A stretch of 64,000 nucleotides of DNA from positions 186,001 through 250,000 of the forward strand of contig JASPKZ010000423.1 in NCBI GenBank assembly GCA_030220185.1. The letters run 5' to 3'. This document shows, one piece after another, positions 28,590-39,175 of the stretch. The notes beneath the pieces were generated by a model that saw nothing but the letters and a program-made list of their open reading frames with translations, did no database searches and was not told the origin of the DNA. The stretch comes from Diploptera punctata (taxonomy: Eukaryota > Arthropoda > Insecta > Blattodea > Blaberidae). The translations under genes and the position numbers were made by a program. How positions within the stretch are numbered: position 1 is the stretch's first letter; each line of letters begins with the position of its first letter.

Positions 28590-29278
28590 ATCTGTATACA
28601 CGGTCGTTTAACTTGGGATTTTACTTAGATTCTAATTTAAAATGGCATGAGCAAGTAAAACAAACATCTAAAAGGATATTCTCCATAATGCATTCCCTAA
28701 AGCGACTTAAACATTTTCTTCCTACAACTCTTAAAAGAATTTTAATCCAAACTTTAGTGATGCCGCATTTTGACTACTGTGACGTTCTACTAACTGACAT
28801 AAGTGACGGATTGTCGGACAAACTGCAGCGTGTCCATAATATGTGTATCAGATTCATATTTAATGTTCGAAAATACGATCACATTTCTCCATTATTCCAC
28901 GAATTGTCATGGCTACATCTAAAAGAGAGAAGAAAATCGCACTGTCTAATTCTCCTATTTAAGATCTTACATACCTCGATTCCCAATTATTTATCATCCC
29001 GTTTCCAGTATCTATCCTCAAACCATAACTTAAACACAAGATCACAACATAGTCTCTTACTTAATATACCGCAACATAGGACATCACATCACTCCATGCC
29101 ATATACCATCTTCACTTCTCGCAACTGGAATTCCCTACCACAAGAAATAAGGGGCTGCCGGACATTGGCATCTTTTAAAAGAAATCTAAATTTATATTTG
29201 CTCTAAACTCGACTTCATTATTATCCAGTGTAAGATATATATATTAATTGGTGTTTCCCGTATAATGTATCATATTTA

Positions 29279-29362
<84 letters not shown>

Positions 29363-29549
29363 CGTATCATTATTGTTATTACCCTATAAAATGTTGTTTG
29401 TACTTGACATTTACATTGCTACATTTATTGTATCTTTAACTGTTTATAATTAGTATAGTGTATATCTATATTTGTCGAATATTTATTTGTATTTGTGCTG
29501 GTTGAGTGGAAGAGAGGGCCTTATGGCCTTAAATCTGCCAGAATAAATA

Positions 29550-29600
<51 letters not shown>
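28590..29600 (+). pseudogene. CR1-A2 LINE 3' end with open C-terminal domain
   Basis: An uninterrupted frame (28583-29206) covers the post-RT region: LGFYLDSNLKWHEQVK, LVMPHFDYCDVLL, HNMCIRFIFNVRKYDHIS, RNWNSLPQEIRGCRTLASFK. It aligns with CR1-A 9490-10282 but is clearly diverged. The 3' UTR holds the GGCC stem-loop (29497-29545) and a TTA tail. The RT itself is missing (5' truncation). Confidence 0.85.
29276..29363. repeat. (TTA)n microsatellite inside the CR1-A2 3' UTR
   Basis: A perfect trinucleotide run. Confidence 0.95.

Positions 29601-29602
<2 letters not shown>
29551..29602. repeat. (TTA)n tail of CR1-A2
   Basis: A run directly after the 3' stem-loop, as in CR1-A at 10556. Confidence 0.9.
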
Positions 29603-29604
<2 letters not shown>

Positions 29605-29676
29605 AGAGTGTAGATGTGTAAATTGTGTACGTACGGTAGACATAGACTTGCATATATTCATTTTTAAAGCCTTTTA

Positions 29677-29677
29677 T

Positions 29678-29723
<46 letters not shown>

Positions 29724-29724
29724 C
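29677..29724. repeat. (TAG)n microsatellite
   Basis: A perfect trinucleotide run. Confidence 0.95.
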
Positions 29725-29937
29725 ATTGGACTTTATTAGACTAAAAGTAAAATACATAGAATGCTATTTACAAATATGGGTCGCACGAGCAGCAATCCGT
29801 ACCTGCTGTTGACTGTCCGTATCAATTAAATATTGTCTAGTAATAATATAAAATAGATAAAACAAAAAGAAAACACAATAGATAGTAATACAATATTATA
29901 CAATATTTAGGTTACGAAATATTATTAGGTACTAGCT
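29725..29937. other. Unassigned AT-rich sequence
   Basis: The text after the TAG run resembles an inverted LINE 3' UTR, but I cannot assign it. Confidence 0.3.
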
Positions 29938-30558
29938 AATACCCGGCGTGAGCTGTTACATTTAAATAAATGAAAATTAATGTGCTTTTATGTTTAGTTG
30001 AAGTAAAATGAAAAGTAATTATAAATTTATATTTTTTAGATACTCCCATGCTGATTATCCGGCGTTGCCCGGGAATCTACTTATCCCGATCTTCTTGACA
30101 TAAATGAGGTGAAATACGAAAATTAACGTGTTTTATATTTAGTTAAATAAGTAGGAGGAAACATTTATGTCGTAATTATTTTTAGATACCCCGTGCTGTT
30201 TAACCGGCGTTGTCCGGGAATCTACTCATCCCGATCTTCTTGGCATAAATGAGCTGAAAGACAAAAAATAATGACTTCTTATGATTAGATGAGTAAGTTA
30301 AAGGAAACATAATTATAAATGTATATCGTAATTATTTTAAGATTCCCCGTGCTGATTACCTGGTTTTGCCCGGGAATCTACTTATCTGGATCTTCATGGC
30401 ATAAATGAGCTAAAAGACAAAATTCGTTATTGTGAGTTATTTGTTAAAAGAATACCCGCCATGTGCTGCTATGCTTGCACAGGAATCTACGTACTTGTCT
30501 CGATCTTCTTGGCATCAATGAAAGACAAAAATGGTTATTGTGAGTTATCTGTAAGAGA
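29938..30558 (+). mobile_element. U1 repeat, 5' part with four diverged tandem units
   Basis: Starts CTAATACCCGGCGTGAGCTG. It then contains four related units of roughly 110-155 bp, each with CCCGTGCTG-like, CCGGGAATCTACT and GATCTTCTTGGCATAAATGA blocks. The same order occurs in U2 (46779-47246). It is broken at 30558 by Hel-B2. Confidence 0.8.
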
Positions 30559-30996
30559 CTATTTAACTCATGCCCCAAATGGGAGTCAATGACCAATCAC
30601 GTTTCAATGATTTCTGTTTTGCAACCAATCAGAGTCGTGTTTCACCAAATATTTATCAGTGTTATAATTACCATATTAATGAAAGCTCCTCCTTACAATA
30701 TTGCGTTCCTTTGGCAATAAATAGTATGATCTGGTTGCAGTGATAAACAAAAGAAGCAGTAGAAGCGTACCTATCGTTTCTCATTTGTAAACATCGCCGT
30801 TTACATTAAATATATAAATATTTTAAAATAACTATAGTTAAATAATGATTTGTGAGTAAACAGCTTAATTTTATTCGTTAAATAGTCCTAATAAATGCCA
30901 CTCTTGATTTCCAAATTCTCTAGATAAATTCACTCCTCACTTCGTGAGTCGTGAATTTATCGATAATTTGGAAATCACTCGTGGCATTACTTATGA
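30559..30996 (-). mobile_element. Hel-B2, Helitron-like, inserted in U1
   Basis: On the minus strand it begins TCATAAGTAATGCCACGAGTG and ends GGGGCATGAGTTAAATAG. The uninterrupted U2 copy gives the empty site GAGA|TAAA, that is, insertion between A and T with no target duplication, the Helitron hallmark. Near the 5' end a long hairpin (AAATTATCGATAAATTCAC..GTGAATTTATC) is intact, with loop CTCACGAAGTGAG. Confidence 0.75.
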
Positions 30997-31310
30997 TAAA
31001 CATATGCTGTCGCAGACTTTTTTCTAGAGTTTTTTTTGAGATATTCAATTCTGTGTACATTAATTTTGTGTATATTGTAGGCAGCGTAAGCCATTTAAGC
31101 GTCAAAAGAGCTACTTTTTCACATCTGCCACTAAAAAGGGCGATTTTTAAGGGTGTAGGAGTTAGTATCACAACTCTCTTATAGCCTATGTTCATCCCGG
31201 GAAACTCCTGAACATCTTGCTAAAAGCCCCATTACAGTCAGATGAACGGTATGGCCGCGCATAAAGTAAGAACAAGCAAACAAATAAACATTCATTTTTA
31301 TACACATATT
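30997..31310 (+). mobile_element. U1 repeat, 3' part
   Basis: Resumes the U sequence (ATAAACATATGCTGTCGC, GGCAGCGTAAGCCATTTAAG, ATGGCCGCGCATAAAGTA). It ends near TTTTTATACACATATTAGATT. Confidence 0.8.
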
Positions 31311-32154
31311 AGATTAATTATATTACAACTTGCTTACATATTTATTTATTCACGAATGAGTGTTGTTCTTATTTTTCGTATTTTGTCCAGAAATTATCCA
31401 CGTTTATCCAGTTTTCTGGTTTAGCAATAACTCGTAGCATGCCATTCTATCAAGATTTGATTTTAGAAATCTTTCCGGTAACAACTGACGCCTCCAATAT
31501 TTTAAAGAATTATATTTACCTAATACGTATATGTATTTCGTCTTCAAAACTCCTGCACATTGGACAAATTCACATATTGTGATCATAAACTCCTGCACAT
31601 TGGACAAATTCACATATTGTGATCATTGGTAATTTTTATAAATTTCCATTCCCCAACCTAAACCAAGCAAGTCCTTATCTCTCTAAAAGTCCTAGATTGG
31701 ATATAAATGATTATTTTTCCGAAACTTGTGTTAGGTCTCTTTGTAAATACAGTGAACGTTTTCTCTTACAATCAACTAAAATATATTGTTGGTTTTCTAA
31801 GTACATCCTCCTTATTGTTCTCCACACATTCTTGCGATTTTCATTCCTTTTTCCCATACCCAACCTATTCTCTCCTAAACTCGTCTGCCCAGAATTTCAC
31901 ATCTATGTTCCCAATTTGTTGGTCGTAGCAAATTGCTCAAAGCATTGTTTGTTCACCTTGGATCAGCCGCAACTAGAAAACACGAAGAGTTCAGTATAGG
32001 TATGTAGCCATGAATGTATTTGTTTATATATTCGTATGGCTTTTCTTTCCTTTATTCACGGAGCAGAATATACACGTACAACCAAACAGTACCTTGCGCA
32101 TTGTAAATGAAAATGTATTTCCTTTCTTAAAAAGTTAATAAATTCCATAATAAA
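31311..32154. other. No recognised gene; holds a 41-bp tandem duplication
   Basis: AT-rich. Two overlapping open frames (31619-31999, 31707-31928) have no recognised domain or family and I do not call them. Confidence 0.4.
31544..31625. repeat. 41-bp sequence repeated twice in tandem
   Basis: The block beginning AAACTCCTGCACATTGGACA occurs twice with no difference, indicating a very recent duplication. Confidence 0.9.
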
Positions 32155-33006
32155 ATATGAACCGAAAGTGCGTTTTTCGGCTCATTACTGCAGCGTCATT
32201 ATCCTCCCTAGACTGTGAGATTCATGAACTATGCCAATATTCCTTTCTCTATGCATCTACCCCCACTCTCCCTCTTTACCTCTCCTGGTGCGCTGTTCCT
32301 ACGGCGCATCTCCCCTCTACCTCGGAACCTTCAAATACGTTATGCACAGCGAGAACATTATCATTCATTCATTCTTCATTCAGTCATCTATCCATTCCGA
32401 GATGGGATCGGACTTTTAAGTGGACAATGTCGTCTGGAGCCGCGAAGTGGCGGAGTTTATGTTGGTCCTGAAGACCGGGGAAGAAGCCACCCTGGCTTGG
32501 ACTCTAGCATGAGTGTGGTATGTGGTATGATGTGGTTTTTTTGTCCTGTAGAAGTATTATCATTTATTTATTCACTTTATATTTCTTTGAATGATCAAAT
32601 GTTTATCTTGGTTATGTTTTTACTTCAGACTACTTGTTTACATTAAATATCATTTTTATAGTTAATGTTCAAACTGATTTATGTACACGTAGCTGTTTGG
32701 TATTCCTATTCGGAAACTCACTCAGTTAGGAGATCATTCCAGCTCCCTTCATTTTTCTGTCTAGCTTTCCTGATTGATGGATAATTATAGTGAAAACATT
32801 CTTATTTTAAGTCACTCTGTTGTTTTGAGAACTATTATGGATTTATGCTAAAACGCCTAGGAAAGAAAGATGAATCAATCCTTGCCTCCTATGGGCCCGG
32901 GGCAAGTAGTTTTGTGATTAATAACCTTGGAGGTAATCAGATCTATGCTAATAGAAGCAACAGAAACAAAAGACTATCCGGCACAAATTTATTGTATAAT
33001 GACCGC
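32155..33006 (+). mobile_element. P repeat (LTR-like)
   Basis: Starts TGAACCGAAAGTGCG with a short CCGAAA/TTTCGG hairpin, continues through a CT-rich stretch (CCCCTCTACCTCGGAACCTT) and GTCGTCTGGAGCCGCG, and ends near GGGCCCGGGGCAAG and AGACTATCCGGCACAAA. About 0.8 kb, no protein. Directly downstream is a primer-binding-site-like sequence, which suggests an LTR. Confidence 0.6.
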
Positions 33007-33112
33007 TCGCACAAATGGTCGCAGTCAGCGTGGTTTTAAAACCCACAAGTTGTGCAGAGCGTGGTTGTTAAACCCCCACAAATGGTAGCAGAGCGTGGTT
33101 GTAAAACCCCAC
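33007..33112 (+). repeat. Three 33-bp tandem units resembling an LTR primer-binding site
   Basis: The units share CACAAATGGTAGCAGAGCGT-type sequence followed by GGTTGTAAAACCC. TGGTAGCAGAGCG right after a P repeat resembles a tRNA primer-binding site of an LTR retrotransposon. The P copy at 33982-34790 is followed by ATGGTAGCAGTTAGCG. Confidence 0.5.
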
Positions 33113-33130
33113 AAATATAATAATAATATA

Positions 33131-33179
<49 letters not shown>

Positions 33180-33209
33180 GTAATAATAAAAATAAAAATG
33201 ATAATAGTA

Positions 33210-33248
<39 letters not shown>
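33113..33248. repeat. (TAA)n microsatellite
   Basis: Long, slightly interrupted trinucleotide run. The Asn- and Tyr-rich frames over it are artefacts. Confidence 0.95.
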
Positions 33249-33249
<1 letters not shown>

Positions 33250-33640
33250 ATATATATATTCAGACATTCATAGTGATATTAGAAAACGAAGGTTAAAATT
33301 GTATGGCCATATTAAACGAATGAACTCAAATAAGCTTACAAAACCGATAATGGAATTCTACGAAAACAGAAGTAAAGCTCCAGTGGATACTATGAAGTGG
33401 ATTGATGAAGTCAAAAAGGACTTAAGTTTGGCAGGAATTACTAAAGAGGATATCCCAAACAGAGATATATTTAGAATTAAGGCGAATAAGTGGCAAATTG
33501 ACCAAGAGGACAAACTGAAGAAAAAAAAACTGGAACAACTTGGACAGATGATAGAAAACAAACTCATAGCAAAAGAATGAAACAAATTTGGGCTCAAAGG
33601 AAACGCCTCTAAATACTTTGCATAGTCCTATATGGGCTCA
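33249..33640 (+). pseudogene. LINE-Q C-terminal fragment
   Basis: An open frame reads RKRRLKLYGHIKRMNSNKLT, MKWIDEVKKDLSLAGITKED, IPNRDIFRIKANKWQ and then a Lys-rich end. The pattern RRLKLYGHIKRM followed by W-EVKKDL is the terminal region of insect LINE polymerases. It ends at 33580, with an A-rich tail. The catalytic part is absent. Confidence 0.7.
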
Positions 33641-33759
33641 TCCGCAATAAAAAAATAATAATAACTTAAGGACAATGATTTCCAAAGTGCGTTCCGCAGA
33701 TCACCAAGTATCTTATATTCTTTAAATACAGTTTTTATCAATACTTTGAAGTTGTCTTT

Positions 33760-33895
33760 ATGACATTCTTTTCTGGCATTGGCAGAATTGTAAATCCACT
33801 TCTTAAGTTGGGGTGCCTGGAAAAGTACCTATGATAATGGGTGTTGAATGATAATGAAGCGCCAGGAAAGTCCTTGCACTTAAAATTCATCTAAA
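33760..33895 (-). mobile_element. SINE-E tail 1 fragment, inverted
   Basis: The reverse complement gives the tail-1 order (GCGCTTCATTATC, then AGGCACCCCAACTTAAGAAG, then TGCCAGAAAAGAATG). The head is missing. Confidence 0.7.
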
Positions 33896-33981
33896 TCCAG
33901 ACATGGGAGGCCACATGAATAATTCCAATTAAGTACAGTAAAAATGAATTTTGCCTGACTGGAAATATAATTCGAGACCCT

Positions 33982-34790
33982 GAACCGAAAGTGCGATTTT
34001 CGGTTCGCGACTGTAGTGCCGTTATCCTCCCTGAACAGTAAGATTCGTGAACTATGCCAATATCCTTTCTCTATGCATCTACCCCCACTCTCCTTTTTGC
34101 CTCTCCTGTTGCGCTGTTTGTGCTGCGGATCTCCCCTTCTACCTCGGAATGCTCAAATACGCAATGCACATCAAGAACATTATCATTCGATCGGAACTTT
34201 GAGTTGAGACAACGTCGTCTGGAGCCGCGAGTGGCGTGGTTTAAGTTGGTCCTGAGGACCGGGGAAAGACTACCCTGGCTTGGACCGTGGTATGAATGTG
34301 GTGTGAGGTATGATATAGTTTTCTGATGTTAAGGATTATTATTTATTTTCTTTTTGTTTAGAATGATCAAGTATTTACATTTGTTATATTTTTTTCATCC
34401 ACTTCAGACGTATTGTTTATATTAAACATCATTTATATATATATATATATATATATATATCCTGGTTAATGTTCAAGTTATTTATGTGCATGCTGCTCTT
34501 TGATATACCTGTACTGAAACTTACTTATTTAGGAGATCATTCTAGCTTCCTTTATTTTCCATCTAGCTTTCATGATTAATAACAACAACGATACATTCAA
34601 TTTATATAGAACTAGCAATTACTCCTAGTGTTTTGAGATCTATTGTTGATTCATGTTTAAGCGTTTAGGAAAGAAAGATCAATCAATCTTTGCCTCTATG
34701 GGCCCGGGCAAAAGCTTTTTTGATTAATAACCTCGTATGTTATGAACTCTACGCTAGTATATACAACGGAAACAAAAGACGATCCCGTAC
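33982..34790 (+). mobile_element. P repeat (LTR-like) with adjacent primer-binding-like site
   Basis: The most complete P copy: TGAACCGAAAGTGCGATTTT at the start, GTCGTCTGGAGCCGCGAGTG inside, GGGCCCGGGCAAAAG and AAAGACGATCCCGTACA at the end. ATGGTAGCAG follows immediately at about 34793. No coding sequence of an LTR element follows. Confidence 0.65.
34435..34460. repeat. (AT)n run inside P
   Basis: Dinucleotide run; the inverted P copy at 62735 has a longer run at the same place (63020-63073). Confidence 0.85.
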
Positions 34791-34939
34791 AAATGGTAGC
34801 AGTTAGCGTGGTTCTCGCCCGCACAACCCCATGAAGTATAGTCTTCAGCTCAAACTACTAGCCCATGAGACATATATATTCTTTAAATATAATAATAATA
34901 ATAATAATAATGATACAAAATAATAAAGATAATCTGTAT

Positions 34940-35235
34940 ATTCCCATACATCATCACTTAGAGCAAGGGCGCTCACTACAGGAGTTATTTAACCAAGTTA
35001 ATAAGTTACGCTTATTCCTCAACAAATTCCAATGGGTGACAGAAGGTTAGCTCATGGCCTCAAAGAGACAACTAGTAGACAACTAAGATATTATTTGGAT
35101 GGGAAAGACCGTATAAAGTTTTCTCAGAGTCCCTAATACAGGCTTGAGTTTTTTACATGAGCCTGTAAATCTTCAGACTCTGGAACCACGGCTTTAAAGT
35201 CCCTCTCGGAGAATATTTGTAGTTTATTTAGCTAG
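34940..35235 (-). mobile_element. SINE-G, 5'-truncated, inverted
   Basis: The reverse complement matches the body of the full copy at 50640-51035 (cues CTGAAGATTTACAGGCTC and GTCTTTCCCATCC). The tRNA head is missing. Confidence 0.7.
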
Positions 35236-35394
35236 TTCCTCAAATAGCTGTATAGTTTAAATCAGATATTTATTTCTGCCCCACAAATCTTGAGCTGGCA
35301 TGCTTTAGAAGCGCAGAGGTTCATTTTCCCTATATGGACCCCCTGAAATCAGGTGCAGCTTGTAAGAGTTGCAAGGATTAGAAAAAAAAGTAGG
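35236..35394. other. Unassigned spacer
   Basis: No feature recognised. Confidence 0.3.
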
Positions 35395-35725
35395 TTATTA
35401 CAAAGTAGAAAACAAAGTGTAGAAATAGACTTCCTTACAAGAACAAAATGCTGCACAAGATTGGATCGGATAAAGAATAAAAATATATGAACAGAGTTAA
35501 ATATGTATGAACTGAAAGATATAATCAAAGAATCTAGAGAATGGTTTAGACATGCAGAAAGAAAGAATGCAAGATGATTTCGAAAATCAGTATTTAACTA
35601 CAAGCCAAGCGAATCAAGGAATAAAGGAAAGTCAGTGAAAATATAGACAGAACAACTGTGAGGCGGAACAGGCAAGGCAAATTGCCTAGCCCGTGAAGCG
35701 AAGAAGAATAATAAGAAGACATCAT
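35395..35725 (+). pseudogene. LINE-H 3' end, second copy
   Basis: Aligns with 560-875: the stretch encoding LQSR-E-FL-R, AACTACAAGCCAAG, AGGCGGAACAGGCAA and GCCTAGCCCGTGAAGCGAAG, then an interrupted GAAGAATAATAAGAAG tail. No frame remains open. The hydrophobic minus-strand frames over it are shadows. Confidence 0.75.
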
Positions 35726-36304
35726 ATATATCAGGAACGCAGGAGGGTATATTAAATATGAGACGACTGGAGGCATAGGTTGAAAAGGGCATGATCCATT
35801 TAAGGTTGTAGCACCATAGGTGATAACGACGATAATGATTAAAACTAAAACATGGACGACCCAAAAACGGAGAATTTCTTTAAAAAATGTTTTTAGATTC
35901 AAAATATATTATTTGACATTACTGATTTCCATACCAATATCAATAACGTATTCCCATGCGACTTTGAACATTATGTAGTCGGAAACAAGTTAGAAGCTTT
36001 CCGTTCCTGATTTGCAGCACTTCACTTCTAAAATGTTCGGTTTCCCCTCTCCATTCCGCTTTATTGAGCAGACGGTAAGAGAACACGTTCAAAATCCTAG
36101 CCTCCAGTTTCTTCCTATCCTACATTTCAATGTAATAACACAGGGGGTTTGCTGCGAGATAAGACTTTTCCTTGTAGTCGTTTCTTAACAAAAAAAATAA
36201 CCTATATCTTATTCTTCGATTCCGAGAAATAATATTCTCTCCTACTGTAATGCACCTTTAACTTTCTTCAATGATATCCATACAGGCTCTTCAACGTGGT
36301 GAAA
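35726..36304. other. No recognised feature
   Basis: No gene or family match seen. Confidence 0.4.
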
Positions 36305-36715
36305 CCTAGATTTTTTAGATTTTAGATTTATTTATTTAGCCTGGTGGAGTTAAGGCCATGTGGCCTTCTCTTCCACTCACCAGGACAAACATATATTACA
36401 TCAGAATATAACAATCTCAATTAACTATAATATTAAATACTAAATAAAAATTTGATCAAAAAGATAATATCTATTATATTACGATCTATAAATGCAACCA
36501 GTTAATGTTAGTTAAAATTAAGACTAAAACTAATAATAAAATGTATACAAGCAAGATATATTAAATTGTCCCTGTCTAATGTATATAAAAAACAAAGAAA
36601 AATAATGAGATATAGAAAACTAATTTTACGAGTATACAATATTTAAAATAAAACAAAAGAAAATATTTGTTAATCTTAATATTATTTTCATAAATCATTA
36701 AATTTATTAATTAGG
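36305..36715 (-). mobile_element. CR1-X 3' UTR and stem-loop, inverted
   Basis: Almost identical to 2617-3010, including the GGCCACATGGCC stem-loop (about 36330-36390) and the long AT-rich 3' UTR. The coding end present at 3010-3345 is absent here. Confidence 0.85.
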
Positions 36716-36779
36716 CGTTGCGTGTAAAATCATTCCAACCTGGGACATAATTTTTTTATTCAGGATTGTTCCTGTTATT

Positions 36780-37090
36780 TACACAGGTATCCTCAACCAA
36801 AATATACAATTTTTTTCTTCCACATTTCCCAGTCTTGCGTGTCTGCTTCTGTCATATTTCTCCTTTTCATGTTGTCTTGAATTCCGTTTATCTACGTTGG
36901 CTTTGGTGTACCATGTTTCCCTTTTCCAGAAGGTGTCCATTTCAATACTTCTTTGTTTGTTTCTGTGTCCCCTCTTCTCATTATATGTCCATACCACCTT
37001 AGTTGGATTTCTTCAGTATCTTCTATAATATCCTTTTCTACATTCATAATTTATCTTACTGTATTATTTTTTATTTTGTCTAATGTGATT
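36780..37090 (-). pseudogene. LINE-W C-terminal fragment
   Basis: The minus strand gives, with frameshifts, EDTEEIQLRWYGHIMRRGDT, WTPSGKGKHGTP, INGIQDNMKRRNMTEADTQD and WEMWKKKI. LRWYGHIMRR followed by a G-P-T motif and W is the standard end of an insect LINE polymerase. It differs from RTE-D and LINE-J. Confidence 0.7.
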
Positions 37091-37100
37091 TAACAAGGGA

Positions 37101-37494
37101 TCTGTCATACATTGCATGCCGAAACCTACCTTAAAATTTCTTCCAGAGAAGCGTTGTCATATACCCAGGCCGTGTTAAAAAATTATCTGCCGTTTTCAAC
37201 TGCAAGGCACTAAACCCCAGCGCCAAGTCTATCATTTAAAGTGTAGGGAAGTAATAAACGCATCTCTTGATGGATAATCCTCACTACCTGTCATCCGCGC
37301 TACACCTACTTCACTCCACTCACTCTAAGTGAAGCAGGTATGTCTATCTACAACTACAGCGGATTACCATTGCTTGATTCTGTCTTCGATTTCTGAGCCT
37401 TGCAGTTAAAAAAAGGCAGATCTTTTTTTGAACACAGTTCACAACGTTTCAATGGAGAAATTTCAAGATAGGTTTCGGCATGCAATGTTGACAT
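37101..37494. mobile_element. T MITE with long terminal inverted repeats
   Basis: Left end CTGTCATACATTGCATGCCG and right end CGGCATGCAATGTTGACATT pair over roughly 100 bp with mismatches (also AAACCTACCTTAAAATTTCT against its complement). No coding. Copies at 23773 (partial) and 53876 (full). I could not define a target duplication. Confidence 0.75.
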
Positions 37495-37534
37495 TTGCCT
37501 GGTAAGAACTATCATTTTCAGGTTGATATAACTT

Positions 37535-38405
37535 TTTTTACACGCTTTATATTAGCTTGACCTGTATATTTCAATGTAACGGAATCTTTCAACACGATTT
37601 TCACCCACTTAAAAACATAGGATCGACTTTAAATTGTGTATACTTGTTCAGGACCAACGACAACACAATAATTTCATAAATAATATATAATATGTAATAT
37701 ATAATATATAATAGGTTGCGGACTTATCGACTTTTTAGTCCATAGTTGTAAGAAATTAATATTATATCCTCTAACTCAGTTGGTAGAGTGGTGGACTGTA
37801 GTGGTATATAATTTCAGTAATCCATAGGTCGCTGGTTCAAATCCGGCCCGGAGAATTTTTTTAGAAGAGTATTACTTTTAGCTCATACTACAATAGTACC
37901 GAATTTAAATATATTTACATTATTAGAAAACCAAATTAAAAAATAAAAAATAATTAACATTTTAAACAAACTAAAACAACACGCAAAGAAAACCGAACTA
38001 GAAAATGAAAAATAAATTTAATTTCCAACGCGCTTGGGATAAAATTAAAGTGGTCAATAAAAAAATCATTTCTAACACATCTAGAATAAAACTACAGTTA
38101 TCTACAAAAAAAAGTTACCATCAAAAGCGTGTGGTGCTCTATATCAATTAATATATTTCATAATAAACATATATTGAAAGTAAAGTATCTAAGAAGAAAA
38201 TGTAAAAAACATAAAAAGCACCCCACGCGTTTGATGGTAATTTTTTTGTGTGGATAACTCTAGTTTTTTTCTAGATATGCTGGAGAGGATTTTTTTGTTG
38301 ACCACATTAATTTTATCCCAAGCGTATTGGAAATTAAAATTATTTTTCATTTTTTGTTCGGTTTTCTAATAAAGTGTGTTGTTTTAGTTTTTAAAACTAT
38401 TATTT
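37535..38405 (+). mobile_element. Y3: palindromic element with tRNA-Tyr-like gene
   Basis: Left edge ACACGCTTTATATTAGCTTG, unique part to GGTTGCGGACTTATCGACTT, tRNA-Tyr-like gene (37767-37853), then the palindrome (arms about 38020-38140 and 38215-38345), right edge CTAATAAAGTGTGTTGTTTT. This is the most complete Y copy. Confidence 0.8.
37767..37853 (+). tRNA. tRNA-Tyr(GTA)-like gene with intron (Y3)
   Basis: Box A-like CTCAGTTGGTAGAG, anticodon GTA at 37798-37800, a roughly 18-nt intron ending in TTTCAGTA, then TCCATAGGTCGCTGG and box B GGTTCAAATCC. Length, anticodon and intron position match animal tRNA-Tyr. The 5' acceptor strand is three or so bases short and does not pair fully, so it is probably a pseudogene, but it keeps the pol III boxes. 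Confidence 0.7.
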
Positions 38406-38424
38406 TTTTCAATCAATTCCACCA

Positions 38425-38838
38425 GGTTGGCATTGCGACATTTCTGGTATTCTCTTCTGGCGTTATTCATTCCGTTTATTTTATTATTCAATATGTGGTG
38501 AATTAAATTTAACCACATTTGGCGTATTTTTAACCAACTTCTGAGGTTGTGACACCTGGAAGGCGGGGTTACGTCTGCTCCGATTAAATGAAAGGTGACA
38601 ATGTTGGTAGCGATGCGACAGGAGAGGCCTTAAACTAAACTTAATTTATTGAGTCGAATATATAATGATGATAAGATGGTATTCGGGGAGCGTTTGGGCC
38701 ACGTATTTCCCTGATATTTGTCTTACAGGGTAGGTAAAACTCCGAAAAAACTCACCCAGGAAACTCGTCCCGACCGGGGTTCGAACTCTGACCCACTGCG
38801 TGACACGGTAGAACGCTACCTCGATACTACAACGGTGA
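38425..38838 (-). mobile_element. SINE-E (head a, tail 1), near full length, inverted
   Basis: The minus strand has the tRNA head with box B (GGTTCGAACCCC-like, mutated), the common body (GTAAGACAAATATCAG) and tail 1. An AT-rich stretch of about 50 bp is inserted in the tail at about 38470-38530. Confidence 0.8.
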
Positions 38839-38849
38839 ACGGTTACTGT

Positions 38850-38974
38850 AACTAAAAAGTAGAGATAAACAAATCCAACAATTATGTATTAAATTATAAT
38901 AATTAAATCAACTGAAATCAACCAAAACGTTAAATATTTTATTGTTGGATTTGTTGATCTCCACTCTTTAGTTT
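38850..38974. repeat. Hairpin with about 33-bp arms
   Basis: AACTAAAAAGTAGAGATAAA..CAAATCCAACAAT is matched by the complement at the right end (ATTGTTGGATTTG..). The loop is about 55 bp. It may be a small MITE; no target duplication identified. Confidence 0.7.
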
Positions 38975-39017
38975 AAACATTTAAGTATAACAACAATTAT
39001 AATAACAATAATATGCC

Positions 39018-39055
<38 letters not shown>

Positions 39056-39173
39056 TAATAATATCAATAATAATTCGATGACATAAACATATTATTATTA
39101 TTACTATTATTATTGTTATTATTATTACTATTATTATTGTTATTATTATTACTATTAGTATTATTATTATTAT
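39018..39173. repeat. (TAA)n and (TTA)n microsatellite pair
   Basis: A TAA-rich run followed by the complementary TTA-rich run, with a short separator. Confidence 0.9.
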
Positions 39174-39175
39174 TA

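Noticed and set aside
29276..29602. CRISPR-like regular repeat
   Set aside because: These are trinucleotide microsatellites without spacers, and the genome is eukaryotic.
31619..31999. 126-codon open frame
   Set aside because: No start context, no family, overlapped by another frame; could be chance in unassigned DNA.
33025..33580. Long open frames rich in Asn, Tyr or Leu
   Set aside because: They read through a TAA microsatellite; only the end of the plus-strand frame is a genuine LINE-Q remnant.
35594..35902. Hydrophobic minus-strand frames that look like a membrane protein
   Set aside because: They overlap the LINE-H remnant on the other strand, and hydrophobicity follows from AT-rich composition.
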